Assembly: GCF_025148125.1 (NCBI RefSeq)
Contig: NZ_CP102267.1
Location: forward strand, 2,056,501 to 2,120,500
Reading direction: 5' to 3'
Source: Blautia wexlerae DSM 19850
GTDB taxonomy: Bacteria; Bacillota; Clostridia; Lachnospirales; Lachnospiraceae
Length of the DNA stretch: 64,000 nucleotides
Shown: positions 1 through 7,713 of the stretch, piece by piece
Numbering within the stretch: position 1 is the first letter of the stretch
How the letters are laid out: each line of letters starts with the position of its first letter
The notes under the pieces: generated by a model
What the model was told of the DNA's origin: nothing
What the model saw: only the letters and a program-made list of their open reading frames with translations
Databases searched by the model: none
Program-made: the position numbers and the translations under genes

Positions 1-185
1 AGAAAATAATATGGAGATAGATAATCTGTTATTATTTAATCTTACGTTCAAAATTCAGTGCAGAATTATAAAAACAATTGATGCAACTATATTATTGAAC
101 AAAATGCAAAATATGTATCCAATATAATCTTTCAGAAATGAGATTATACTATAATTTAGAGATAATCGGAAAGGAGGACTGCTTT

Positions 186-527
186 ATGCTAATGACGATT
201 CAAACATTACTTACAGATTATCTGGCTGAAATTCAGAAAATATATGGTTTGCACTTGAAAAGCGTCATTCTGTACGGGTCTTATGCCAGAGGCGATTATA
301 CGCCGGAGTCAGATGTGGATATTATGATTCTAGTAGATCTACCAGATGATGAGATTGATCAATATGCGGATGAACTTGCCGAGGTAGGATTTGAGTATAA
401 TGTTGCACATGATATTTGGATGATGCCTGTGGTGAGAAATCAGGATCATTTTAATCATTGGGTAAAAGCCTGTCCTTTTTACGAAAATGTTCAGAAGGAA
501 GGTGTGAAGCTTTATGAAGCCGTCTGA
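186..527 (+). CDS. MNT-type minimal nucleotidyltransferase
   Basis: A 113-residue protein with the Pol-beta-fold nucleotidyltransferase signature: G-S at residues 31-32, then ARGDYTPESDVDIM, whose D-x-D (about 43-45) should bind the catalytic metal. Proteins of this size usually pair with a HEPN-domain toxin in MNT/HEPN (type VII) toxin-antitoxin pairs, where the MNT nucleotidylates and silences the toxin. That role is inferred from the family. The start at 186 is chosen because AAGGAGG (171-177) lies 8 nt upstream; an in-frame ATG at 138 has no ribosome site. No intact HEPN gene follows, so the antitoxin-like half appears orphaned. Confidence 0.85.
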   Translation: MLMTIQTLLTDYLAEIQKIYGLHLKSVILYGSYARGDYTPESDVDIMILVDLPDDEIDQYADELAEVGFEYNVAHDIWMMPVVRNQDHFNHWVKACPFYENVQKEGVKLYEAV

Positions 528-579
528 TTCTGTGGACATAGGAACTAGAGTGGATGCAAATGTCATAAAAATACGGTGA
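514..579 (+). pseudogene. possible remnant of a HEPN partner gene
   Basis: A 21-codon reading frame starts with ATG inside the last codons of the nucleotidyltransferase gene, the usual overlap for an MNT-HEPN pair, but stops at 577-579. Shortly afterwards another frame reads KYGELF before stops, which resembles the end of HEPN-type proteins. This may be a heavily deleted partner gene; the match is very short and could be chance. Confidence 0.2.
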
Positions 580-627
580 GTTATTTCAATAATTTAGAAA
601 TTGAATAAAGCTGTTTTAACAAGTATT

Positions 628-677
628 AAAACACGAGAGTAAGAATCTGAGTAGATTTTTGCTTTCGTGTTTTTTTA
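628..677 (+). terminator. intrinsic terminator
   Basis: AAACACGAGAG pairs with CTTTCGTGTTT across a 22-nt loop and is followed by a run of T residues. It closes the nucleotidyltransferase transcription unit. Confidence 0.75.
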
Positions 678-908
678 TTTGCCTGAAAAATTTTTTTAAT
701 CTTTCCGAAAAAATTCATGAAATTTACAGAAAAGCCTTGTGTACGGACTTCTTATTTACTGAAGTTTGGTACATTGCTACGAAAATAAAACTCGTAGCCA
801 AAAACTGAACCTTGACAACAAATGTTTTCAACAATTATGAAAGCATCACTATAAAGCAGTCACAGTATTGGCTGCCTGTAGTGAGAGATTGATCGTATTT
901 AAGAAAGG
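678..908. other. gene-free stretch beside the IS110 element
   Basis: No intact gene is seen. Around 868-890 one frame reads WLPVVRD, which resembles WMMPVVRN of the nucleotidyltransferase upstream, at similar DNA spacing, and may be a remnant of a second copy. Part of this stretch may belong to the non-coding end of the insertion sequence, whose boundaries I could not fix. Confidence 0.35.
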
Positions 909-2147
909 CTAGCTTTGAGCTTCCACATGATAACCATGTTTTTCCAATTCCCGTATATAACGAGAAAGCTGTTTTTGTTCACAGTGCTTACGTCTTGTTT
1001 CAAAACAGGATTCGTCAAATAGAGTTCCTTGTTTTAACATTGTGTAGATGATGACAAGAAGTTTTCGGGCAAGTGCGACAATCGCTTTTTTGGCTCCTTT
1101 TTTCTGTTTGATTCTCCAGTACCATGCCGAAAGATAAGTGTTGCGTTTCCCTGCAATCACCCAGGCAATTTCGCAGAGCATACTTTTTATGTAAGGATTG
1201 CCTTTTGTGACAGAGGTGCTTTTTCGTTTTCCAGCACTTTCGTTATTACCTGGGCACAAACCGGCCCATGAGCAGATGTGTTCCGCAGTTTTAAACGGCT
1301 TCATATCAATACCGATTTCAGCAATAATTGCACAGGAAGCAGTTGTGCTTATTCCATAGATGCTATTCAACTGCTCAACCTGCAGGGCAAATGGAGCCAT
1401 ATCTTCCTCGAGACTCGTTTCAATTTCAGCAAGATGTTTCTTTAAAGAATCATAATGAGTCATGAGAATCCTTAAAAATGCCTTTTGGTGTTCTGACAGT
1501 GTTCCGTTCACGGACATGAGAATTTCATCAATACGGTTTCTGGTCTTGGTTTTGAGACAAGAATCTAAAGCAGTTTTATCAATCTGCCCATGTTCAACTA
1601 AATGCAGAATGATGTTTCTACCCGAAGCGCCAAAAATATCAGAAATAAAGGATGATAGACGGAAGCCGGAACTTTGTAAAAATTTCTCAATCCTGTTCTT
1701 CTGTGACGTAATATCGCGGATGACACTCTTACGGTAACGATTTAGATCGCGGAATTCCCGAATCCTTTTTTCGGGAATAAAACTTCCGTTCAAAAGTCCG
1801 GCGCGAAGCAAGGTGGAAATCCATTCGGAATCCCGCATATCGGTCTTTTTGCCAGGAACATTTTTCATATGGCGTGCATTTACAACAAGCAGGGTAATGT
1901 CACCAGAGAAAGCATCCTCCAGTATTTCATAAATCGGCATCCAATAGATACCGGTGCTTTCCATAGCTACATGATGGCAGTTTTTAGAAACGATCCAATT
2001 CCGTAATGCTATCATATCCGGAATCAATGTAGAAAACTCACGGATTTCAGAACGGGTTGGCTTGCCCAGAGGACCAGTCAGGATACATGCAACAATTTTT
2101 TCTTTGTGGACATCCAGTCCACAGGAAATTTCCAGAAGGTCTTTCAT
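909..2147 (-). CDS. IS110-family transposase
   Basis: This 412-residue protein has the two-domain layout of IS110-family DEDD transposases. The N-terminal RuvC-like part begins GLDVHKEK (D at residue 12), followed by AMESTGIYW and KKTDMRDSEW, which carry the other acidic residues. The C-terminal Transposase_20 part contains LNSIYGISTTASCAIIAEIG and SWAGLCPGNNESAGKRK. The start at 2147 is chosen because AAAGGAG lies just upstream; a longer frame to 2225 lacks a ribosome site. Length is normal, so it may be active. IS110 elements recombine without classical inverted repeats and use an RNA encoded in a non-coding end, here expected upstream of the gene (2148 upward). Confidence 0.9.
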   Translation of the reverse strand: MKDLLEISCGLDVHKEKIVACILTGPLGKPTRSEIREFSTLIPDMIALRNWIVSKNCHHVAMESTGIYWMPIYEILEDAFSGDITLLVVNARHMKNVPGKKTDMRDSEWISTLLRAGLLNGSFIPEKRIREFRDLNRYRKSVIRDITSQKNRIEKFLQSSGFRLSSFISDIFGASGRNIILHLVEHGQIDKTALDSCLKTKTRNRIDEILMSVNGTLSEHQKAFLRILMTHYDSLKKHLAEIETSLEEDMAPFALQVEQLNSIYGISTTASCAIIAEIGIDMKPFKTAEHICSWAGLCPGNNESAGKRKSTSVTKGNPYIKSMLCEIAWVIAGKRNTYLSAWYWRIKQKKGAKKAIVALARKLLVIIYTMLKQGTLFDESCFETRRKHCEQKQLSRYIRELEKHGYHVEAQS

Positions 2148-2488
2148 ACAGAACAACTCCTTTACTATAGAATTGGCAGGAGATTTGCCCGAGATAATAC
2201 GGACTTTGCTACTCGTGCTATTCATAAAAGGTGCGACAATATGCTGTGCTCAAGGGCAAATCATTTACGTTGACAAACGGGGTGCAAATCCTCCAAGGTG
2301 CAATCAAACTTAATCCTGCCTAAGACTATTGTAAGGCAAAAAGAGAAGTGAAAAAAGTAGTGGAGTCAGTATCCTATTTTCATTATAGGCTGAGATAAGC
2401 TTTCATGATTCGTTGACAACTGAATACGGTAATGAGCTGAATCGTTCAGACGGGATGAATGCAGGATAAAACAATTTGGAGGGATTAT
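2148..2488. other. IS110 upstream region and element leader, no clear gene
   Basis: Between the transposase start and the next plus-strand genes I see no convincing protein gene. The part nearest the transposase contains three GGTGC[GA]A units (about 2230, 2280, 2298) and a GCCT...AGGC hairpin near 2319-2338, and is where an IS110 guide (bridge) RNA would be encoded. TTGACA occurs at 2270-2275 and 2413-2418 but neither has a good -10 at normal spacing. Confidence 0.35.
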
Positions 2489-2578
2489 ATGTTGATATTA
2501 GGAGTTTGCTGGATGAAACAACACAGGAAAGATACCATGAAAGAATTGGGGGCGAATATATGGGAAAATCGGGTGTAA
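2489..2578 (+). CDS. 29-residue leader ORF with a strong ribosome site
   Basis: ATG at 2489 follows GGAGG (2478-2482) at 6 nt. The frame encodes 29 residues (begins MLILGVCWMKQHRKD) and ends at 2578, overlapping the start of the next gene at 2560. The layout fits a leader peptide that couples or regulates translation of the downstream gene. No family is recognised. Confidence 0.4.
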   Translation: MLILGVCWMKQHRKDTMKELGANIWENRV

Positions 2579-3117
2579 TAAATCAAGATTTTAAAGGAGA
2601 AGACAATACTGCTTACCATGATGTGATCCGTCTGTTTAAAATATACCGTTCTGTAAATTGGAGAATGCAGATTAAGGTGAATCAAGTAAAGCACAGGGTA
2701 CAAGAAGAGTATGGTACAAATCTGGATGAATTTTTGGATCATATTTATCAAGCCGGCATGGATATCAATCAGGATTTAGACGACATGAAGCAGCGGGTTG
2801 AGGCAATCAATCAAGCCAATAAGTTTTTAAAGCTGATAGATGAAGCAGTAGAATTGATGCGGAAGTTTCATCCGCAGGGCGAACGTTATTACTGGGTTTT
2901 ATATTACAGCTATATGTCAGCAAGGAAAGCGGAAAATATAGAGGAAATATTAGACCATTTGGAACCACATTTCCCGAAAATTACCAGAATACACCGGGCA
3001 ACTTATTTTCGATGGCGTGAGCAGGCATTTCAGGCTGTCAGCAGCATTTTATGGGGGTATGAGGATGAGAGCAGAAAGCTAATTGAGTCTTTCAAAAATA
3101 ATTTTGAAGAGGAATAG
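2560..3117 (+). CDS. conserved hypothetical, possibly a sigma/regulatory-like protein
   Basis: A 185-residue, charged, mainly helical protein (begins MGKSGVINQDF). The middle is coiled-coil-like (DLDDMKQRVEAINQANKFL); the C-terminal part (RATYFRWREQAFQAVSSILW) looks like a DNA-binding helix pair such as those in small phage or ICE sigma-like activators. I do not recognise a precise family. The start at 2560 has GGGGG at 7 nt and overlaps the 29-residue leader ORF. A TTG start at 2476 would give 28 more residues but has no ribosome site. It sits first in the conjugative backbone, where an activator would be expected. Confidence 0.6.
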   Translation: MGKSGVINQDFKGEDNTAYHDVIRLFKIYRSVNWRMQIKVNQVKHRVQEEYGTNLDEFLDHIYQAGMDINQDLDDMKQRVEAINQANKFLKLIDEAVELMRKFHPQGERYYWVLYYSYMSARKAENIEEILDHLEPHFPKITRIHRATYFRWREQAFQAVSSILWGYEDESRKLIESFKNNFEEE

Positions 3118-3125
3118 CGATTCTG

Positions 3126-3155
3126 TTGACGTAGCAAATGCGAAAAATTTATAGT
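3126..3155 (+). promoter_or_regulatory. promoter for the parM-like operon
   Basis: TTGACG (3126-3131), an 18-bp spacer and TATAGT (3150-3155) make a good housekeeping promoter 75 nt before the actin-like gene. Confidence 0.6.
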
Positions 3156-3229
3156 AGGTGCAAGTAATGAATGCGCATAAATTACGCAATAAGTTTTTTA
3201 TGGTTTGTACCGGAAAGGAGACAGAGAAT

Positions 3230-4174
3230 ATGTTTATGATGCCGATTGACACAGGAAACAAAGCAATCAAGACAGAGAATTTTGAATTTAATTCAGGGAT
3301 CACAATGCTGGCGGACGTTCCAGGAGAAAATGAAGAAGCTTTAATGTATCAGGGCAGATATTACCGATTGAGCCATGAGAGAAATGTATATCTGCCGGAT
3401 AAGACGATGGATGATCGCTATTATCTGCTGACGCTTTTTGCGATTGCAAAAGAGTTGGAAGAAATGAGCCATTCAAAATCATTTATACCGGGAGAACTAA
3501 TAAGCATGGACCTTGTTGTAGGACTTCCACCCTTGTATTATCGAGGACAATACAAGAAGTTCCGAGAATACTTTTACCGGGATGGGAAAATCGTTCACTT
3601 TGTATATATGGGAAAATCATACCGAGTGACTTTTTCAAACGTATTTGTTCATATGCAGACGTATGCCGCATACTTGTATATGGCAAAAGAATTAAAATTA
3701 TCCACTTATCCGAAAGTGTTGATGATTGATATTGGTGGATTTACGATGGATTATATGTTGCTGGAAAAAGGCATGATTTTGTGGAATTATACAGATTCAA
3801 CCGGAAAAGGTGTGATATCCATGTATCAGAGGGTGAATAAAGGAATTCGTGAAAAGTTTGATTTGGATTTGAAGGAAAACGATATTGATTCCATTTTGAA
3901 GGGCGAAAACTGTATGTATGGTGAACCAATCCGAAAGCGTGTAGAAGAAATCGTTACCGAGCACGTAGAAGAAATGTTGGGAATGTTCCGGGAGTGTGGC
4001 ATTGATTTACGTTCGTCGATGACAATTTTCGTGGGCGGAGGTTCGATTCTTCTATCCAAGATTATTGAAGATGTGTGGAAGCACTATGACGGAGAATACT
4101 ATGTTGTAAATGATTCCAAGGTCAATGTACGGGGGTATCGGAAAAAATATCTGTTTGATATAGGGATGCAGTAA
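3230..4174 (+). CDS. parM: ParM-like actin-family ATPase (segregation)
   Basis: A 314-residue actin-like protein. Phosphate motif 1 is IDTGNKAIKT near residue 6, phosphate motif 2 is MIDIGGFTMD in the middle, and the adenosine motif is IFVGGGS near the C-terminus; length fits plasmid ParM/StbA proteins. Such ATPases polymerise into filaments that push replicated DNA copies apart, with ParR linking the filament to a centromere. The start at 3230 has AAAGGAG upstream; the longer frame from 3158 has no ribosome site. It is followed after 14 nt by a ParR-like gene, supporting a partition cassette. The centromere-like repeats were not found with confidence. Confidence 0.88.
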   Translation: MFMMPIDTGNKAIKTENFEFNSGITMLADVPGENEEALMYQGRYYRLSHERNVYLPDKTMDDRYYLLTLFAIAKELEEMSHSKSFIPGELISMDLVVGLPPLYYRGQYKKFREYFYRDGKIVHFVYMGKSYRVTFSNVFVHMQTYAAYLYMAKELKLSTYPKVLMIDIGGFTMDYMLLEKGMILWNYTDSTGKGVISMYQRVNKGIREKFDLDLKENDIDSILKGENCMYGEPIRKRVEEIVTEHVEEMLGMFRECGIDLRSSMTIFVGGGSILLSKIIEDVWKHYDGEYYVVNDSKVNVRGYRKKYLFDIGMQ

Positions 4175-4188
4175 AGGAGGGAGTCCTT

Positions 4189-4527
4189 ATGACAAAACAG
4201 GATGAATACCGTTTTAATTTGAAGTTTGACGAAGCTGATGAAGATCATAGACGGGTAAGCGAGTTTTTGAACAAATGTGGCAGGAAAAAGGCAAGATATA
4301 TTGTGAAGGCAGTACTTGCTTACTGGGAATTGCAAAGCGGAAAAACGCCGATTGTAGAACGGTCAGCGAAAACACACATTTCACTAAAAGAGACAGTTAT
4401 TCAGAAAGATGAACCGGATCGAGGTGATCGGCTGATTCAAGTGAAAGCTGAGAACAATAACGGATTAGATCAGGAGGAAGCTGATTTAATGCGTCAGAAT
4501 TATGCAGTATTTGAAGATATAGAGTAA
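4189..4527 (+). CDS. parR: ParR-like adapter protein
   Basis: A 112-residue protein directly after the actin-like gene, with a strong AAAGGAGGG ribosome site. The N-terminal half (FNLKFDEADEDHRRVSEFL, then KKARYIVKAVLAYW) has the strand-helix-helix pattern of ribbon-helix-helix DNA-binding proteins; the C-terminal half is acidic and probably flexible, where ParR proteins contact ParM. The assignment rests on position and secondary-structure pattern, not on a diagnostic motif. Confidence 0.65.
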   Translation: MTKQDEYRFNLKFDEADEDHRRVSEFLNKCGRKKARYIVKAVLAYWELQSGKTPIVERSAKTHISLKETVIQKDEPDRGDRLIQVKAENNNGLDQEEADLMRQNYAVFEDIE

Positions 4528-4543
4528 GAAAGGAGCTGAAAAT

Positions 4544-5002
4544 ACGAAAACCAAAAGAAATGCAAGGCGAATAACACAGGCGTTCATCGTTGCGGTGTTG
4601 ATATTGCTGGTGTTCCAGAACTTTTTTTCTATCGTTTATTTGAGTGGAGAGTCTATGGAGCCAACACTCCAAAATGGAAATGCATTATTATTAAAAAAGT
4701 GGGGTGTTCCACAAAAAGGAGATATTGTTACTGCATATATAGATGAATTGGATTATACAGTAGTAAAAAGAATACTGGCAGCAGAGGGTGATACTGTCAA
4801 CATTGATGAAAGCGGGGTATATGTCAATGGGAAATGGGCAGCAGAGTCTGTCAAGAATGGGCAGAATAATATAGATTTTCGAGTGTCCGCAAATGAGTAT
4901 TTTTTAATAGGAGACAACATAGCAGATTCCTTGGATTCACGTTCTTTTGGATGTGTTGGAAGAAGTGCAATCCGGGGAATTTTGATTAAAAAGTTATTTT
5001 AG
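4544..5002 (+). CDS. signal peptidase I (unusual start codon)
   Basis: A type I signal peptidase of about 153 residues. One N-terminal membrane helix (AFIVAVLILLVFQNFFSIVY) leads into SGESMEPTL with the catalytic Ser; the general-base Lys is in VVKRILAAEGDTV, and the GDNIADSLDSRSFG box follows. It probably cleaves secreted or pilus components of the transfer machine. The ribosome site AAAGGAG (4529-4535) points to an ACG codon at 4544, and no ATG/GTG/TTG lies nearby in frame; a GTG at 4595 would cut off the basic N-terminus and part of the helix and lacks a ribosome site. Either ACG is used or the start was lost by mutation. Confidence 0.85.
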   Translation, partial: TKTKRNARRITQAFIVAVLILLVFQNFFSIVYLSGESMEPTLQNGNALLLKKWGVPQKGDIVTAYIDELDYTVVKRILAAEGDTVNIDESGVYVNGKWAAESVKNGQNNIDFRVSANEYFLIGDNIADSLDSRSFGCVGRSAIRGILIKKLF

Positions 5003-5012
5003 GAGGCAGGAT

Positions 5013-5465
5013 ATGAGAACGAATAGGATTTACGGATTGTGTGCGTTACAGCTTATAGGACTTGGGGTTCAGGTAATCAATAGGATGGCTGGAAATTTTA
5101 TTATTTTTATATGTAGCGCAGGAATCATTTTATATGCGGTAAAGTTGGATATCGAACAGCGTAAATTTAAGATTTGTCCGAAATGTAAGATGAAAATACC
5201 GAAAAAAACACGTATCTGTCCGGAATGCGGATATCAGTACGGACCATCCGTAAGAGAAGAGGAATTAACAGATATGATTGAGCATAGGCGTGATGAAGAG
5301 GAAGCATACAGTGAGGATCGGATTGATTGTGATTTTGAAAAGATTGAGGAAGTAGCAGTAGATACATTTACTTTATTTGACGGTGATATTCAGGAGTTTT
5401 TGGATGGGAGAGAGGATACCGAGGAAATATTGACCGTTAAGCAGGAAAATACTGGTAAAATGTAA
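5013..5465 (+). CDS. membrane-anchored zinc-ribbon protein
   Basis: A 150-residue protein with two N-terminal hydrophobic segments (about residues 6-22 and 28-44), then a zinc ribbon with CPKCK and CPECG (about residues 53-72), and an acidic tail. AGGAGG precedes the ATG. The gene follows the signal peptidase by 10 nt and is surely co-transcribed. Function unknown. Confidence 0.75.
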   Translation: MRTNRIYGLCALQLIGLGVQVINRMAGNFIIFICSAGIILYAVKLDIEQRKFKICPKCKMKIPKKTRICPECGYQYGPSVREEELTDMIEHRRDEEEAYSEDRIDCDFEKIEEVAVDTFTLFDGDIQEFLDGREDTEEILTVKQENTGKM

Positions 5466-5490
5466 GAATTCCTATATATTGCTACTGTTA

Positions 5491-5547
5491 AGATTATACC
5501 GGAAAAATCGCTTTGACAAGATAAAGCAAAAAAGAAAGGTATAATCT
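5491..5547 (+). promoter_or_regulatory. possible promoter inside an inverted repeat
   Basis: AGATTATACC (5491-5500) and GGTATAATCT (5538-5547) are perfect inverted repeats. Between them is TTGACA (5513-5518), and the right arm contains TATAAT (5540-5545). The spacing of 21 bp is longer than optimal, so a helper or an alternative -35 may be needed. Confidence 0.4.
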
Positions 5548-5653
5548 CAGGTAGAAGTATGATGACGGATGTTCTTTTGCAAGTATTTTCTTGGGACATA
5601 AGGTAAGCCTATTAAGAAAAGATACATAAAAAAGAGAAAACAAATAGATTTAT

Positions 5654-5691
5654 CAGACTGTTGGGAACTATTCCTGACAGTCTGTTTTTTT
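5654..5691 (+). terminator. leader terminator before the sigma-like genes
   Basis: CAGACTGT pairs with ACAGTCTG over 15 nt and is followed by seven Ts. It lies about 105 nt downstream of the putative promoter and 110 nt before the next gene, a position suited to attenuation. Confidence 0.7.
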
Positions 5692-5801
5692 ATCAGAAAT
5701 GGCAGCTTTCTGTGGAAGTGTGTACGAAAACAGAAAAGATGCAAGATAAGAGCGCCGCCTGGAGGTTTCAGCGAAACAGAAAAAACTTTCAGGAGGCAGA
5801 A

Positions 5802-6242
5802 ATGAATAAATATGATAGCGATTTAAAAACACAGTTTAGTGCGTATGTGAAACAGTCAGTTTTGAATGCAAAAGGACACTACCTGAAGAAAAAATGCAGG
5901 ATTGAATGTATAGAGACAAGCTATGCAGATGGGTTGATTGTTCCAGGACAGAATACAGAAGATTTACTGCGAGAAATAGAATTGTTGTCTGGAAAAATAT
6001 TTAATGGAATTACGGAGATCAGAATACTGTTGGAACAAATAGAGGATGCACAGCTATTTCATGCGATTATTACCTTGACGGAAGAACAGAAAAAGGTAAT
6101 TTTGCTCCGTATATTTTACGAAAAAACATTCCGGGAAATTGGAAGGATTCTGGAGATGTCTGAAAAAAAGGCGGAGAATACATATTATAACGCTTTGAAA
6201 AAGATGCGGAAATTACTAAGGGGTGATAAATATGGAATTTGA
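5802..6242 (+). CDS. sigma-70 region 4-like regulator
   Basis: A 146-residue protein. Its C-terminal half, LTEEQKKVILLRIFYEKTF followed by REIGRILEMSEKKAENTYYN, matches the helix-turn-helix of sigma-70 region 4. No region 2 is present, as in the small sigma-like regulators of Tn916-type elements. AGGAGG lies 5 nt before the chosen ATG; an upstream frame from 5661 lacks a ribosome site and crosses a terminator hairpin. It overlaps the next gene by 11 nt, so the two are probably coupled and act together in controlling transfer. Confidence 0.75.
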   Translation: MNKYDSDLKTQFSAYVKQSVLNAKGHYLKKKCRIECIETSYADGLIVPGQNTEDLLREIELLSGKIFNGITEIRILLEQIEDAQLFHAIITLTEEQKKVILLRIFYEKTFREIGRILEMSEKKAENTYYNALKKMRKLLRGDKYGI

Positions 6243-6432
6243 AGAACTTTTACAGTATGCAAGAACGTATGATAAAAAGGCAATGATGGATATTATTGAA
6301 ATGTATCGCCCTTTGCTGATCAGTCAGGCGATTATAAATGAAAAATTCGACGAAGATCTGTATCAGGAATTGGTTTATACGATGCTTTTATGTATTTTAA
6401 AATTTCCATATATCCCTACAAAATGGGAATAA
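6232..6432 (+). CDS. helix-turn-helix protein, Tn916 Orf8-like
   Basis: A 66-residue protein starting MEFEELLQYARTYDKKAMM. The pattern of two helices followed by FDEDLYQELVYTMLLCILKF resembles the small HTH proteins (pfam HTH_16 type) that pair with sigma-like proteins in conjugative transposons. These are in effect a split sigma factor: this half resembles region 2 and the upstream gene region 4. The ATG overlaps the upstream gene, and AAGGGGTGAT provides the ribosome site. Confidence 0.7.
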   Translation: MEFEELLQYARTYDKKAMMDIIEMYRPLLISQAIINEKFDEDLYQELVYTMLLCILKFPYIPTKWE

Positions 6433-6444
6433 AGAGAGAATAAA

Positions 6445-6496
6445 CACTATATATAGTGCTTGAATGATTGACAAATACGATATATTGAACTATGAT
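6445..6496 (+). promoter_or_regulatory. promoter with upstream palindrome
   Basis: TTGACA (6468-6473), exactly 17 bp, then TATGAT (6491-6496). A perfect 14-bp palindrome CACTATATATAGTG (6445-6458) lies 9 nt upstream of the -35 and may be an operator. Confidence 0.75.
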
Positions 6497-6608
6497 AAGA
6501 GTGATACAAATTTTTTTCAGACAACAGATTCTGGAAGACATTGTTTTTGTTTCAGCGTAGGTTGAAACTAAAATTTAGGCAGATATCTGCGAGTAAATTC
6601 GGAAGAAA

Positions 6609-6645
6609 GGCATTGATTGTTTTAGGATAATCAGTGTCTTTTTTT
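6609..6645 (+). terminator. leader terminator before a 73-residue protein gene
   Basis: GGCATTGATT pairs with AATCAGTGTC (10 bp with G-U pairs) and is followed by seven Ts. It lies between the promoter at 6468-6496 and the gene at 6724. Confidence 0.7.
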
Positions 6646-6723
6646 GTATGTCTGAAAGTAGAAAGTATCGGAGAGGAGGACAGGATAGCAGGACGAAAGA
6701 AGAATGGGAAAGGAGGAATACGA

Positions 6724-6945
6724 ATGAAACCCAAAAAATTTGTACAGATTTACGGTAAAGTTGTATTGCCGATAATCAGAGGAATGACTGTAAGATATTT
6801 CAGCAATGGAACATGGAAAGAAACAGCAAGAGTGAGGCGTGTGATTGAGGTAACGGATGCATACATTAAATTTGAAACAGACCGGATTCGTTACTGTATT
6901 GATTTTGGGATGGTAGAAGATAATGCAATGCCGATAGCTGCATAG
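6724..6945 (+). CDS. small conserved hypothetical protein
   Basis: A 73-residue basic protein (begins MKPKKFVQIYGKVV) with alternating beta-strand-like segments (GMTVRYFSNGTW, YIKFETDRIRYCIDF). A strong AAAGGAGG lies 7 nt before the ATG; the longer frame from 6634 starts inside the terminator. No family recognised. It is expressed as a single gene from its own promoter and leader. Confidence 0.65.
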   Translation: MKPKKFVQIYGKVVLPIIRGMTVRYFSNGTWKETARVRRVIEVTDAYIKFETDRIRYCIDFGMVEDNAMPIAA

Positions 6946-6953
6946 AAGGGAGA

Positions 6954-6984
6954 GGAAAGGCTGTCAAATATGGATAGCCTTTCC
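6954..6984 (+). terminator. hairpin after the 73-residue gene
   Basis: GGAAAGGCTGTC pairs with GATAGCCTTTCC (12 bp, 7-nt loop). It is followed by AAAAATAAG rather than Ts on the plus strand, so it may act as an RNA 3' end stabiliser more than as a classic terminator. Confidence 0.4.
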
Positions 6985-7017
6985 AAAAATAAGATAAGAG
7001 ATAAAATTGCTATGATT

Positions 7018-7074
7018 ATGCGACTATATTGCGAACCTATTGATATTGACAGATGACTTCCGCAAATATACAAT
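7018..7074 (+). promoter_or_regulatory. promoter of the transfer operon with upstream box
   Basis: TTGACA (7046-7051), 17 bp, TACAAT (7069-7074). Upstream is the block ATGCGACTATATTGCG (7018-7033), which recurs at the same distance from the -35 at 21479, so it is likely a regulator site. Confidence 0.75.
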
Positions 7075-7139
7075 GATAAAGTAAAGTTTTGTGCATGGAT
7101 GAGACTTTCATGGAGAGCCGCAAAACATTACAATGAACG

Positions 7140-7167
7140 GGCAGCCGCAGAAGGGCTGTCTTTTTTT
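7140..7167 (+). terminator. leader terminator before the pilin gene
   Basis: GGCAGCC pairs with GGCTGTC around a short loop and is followed by seven Ts. It lies between the transfer promoter and the first transfer gene, so readthrough would be needed for expression. Confidence 0.7.
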
Positions 7168-7252
7168 GTGTGCAGATTAGGTGTCTGTCGTATTTGTGCA
7201 GACGGGAATCTGACGGGAACATACAGATTTTTATTAGAAGGGAGGGAAGTTA

Positions 7253-7645
7253 TTGACGGGAAATATCAGAAAACAGAATACAGCTAGTCATAAAGCAGGG
7301 AATCAGTACATGGAACTGGTTCCCTGTTTTGCGTTTGTCACATTTTTGGCAGTCGTATTGATTGCAGTTTCCGCATCCCCTGCGTTCGCAGCTGGGATTT
7401 TTGAAACAGCTAAAAATGCAATGCAGACAGTGTATAAGGATGTGGCAGGAATTGCTACAGTAGCAGCGGTTGTATGTGCGGCGGTCTGTTTGTTTTTAAT
7501 GAATTTTTCTAAATCGGGACGTACTGTAGATGAATCAAGATCCTGGTTAAAAAGAATCATTATTTGTTGGGCAGCGCTCATGACGATGGGAGCTATTGTA
7601 ACTTATTTCGAAAGTATTATTCCACAGAGTATCTTCGGCGGTTAA
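7253..7645 (+). CDS. VirB2-like pilin subunit
   Basis: A 130-residue protein with a hydrophobic signal region ending SASPAFAA (about residues 41-48) and two further hydrophobic segments (DVAGIATVAAVVCAAVCLFL and IIICWAALMTMGAIV) separated by a basic loop. That is the layout of VirB2/TrbC pilins, and its place as first gene before VirB6 fits. The start is taken as TTG at 7253, 6 nt after GGAGGG; ATG at 7310 would also keep the core but has only a weak ribosome site. Assigned by topology and context, not by sequence identity. Confidence 0.65.
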   Translation: MTGNIRKQNTASHKAGNQYMELVPCFAFVTFLAVVLIAVSASPAFAAGIFETAKNAMQTVYKDVAGIATVAAVVCAAVCLFLMNFSKSGRTVDESRSWLKRIIICWAALMTMGAIVTYFESIIPQSIFGG

Positions 7646-7713
7646 TGAAAACAAAGAAAAAGCCGGTGCTCTCCCGGCAGAAAGGGGGTTACCTGAAAAG
7701 GTAAAACACATAC

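Noticed and set aside
2270..2298. TTGACA as a promoter for the first element gene.
   Set aside because: There is no acceptable -10 at 16-19 bp; the motif lies in the likely IS110 non-coding end.
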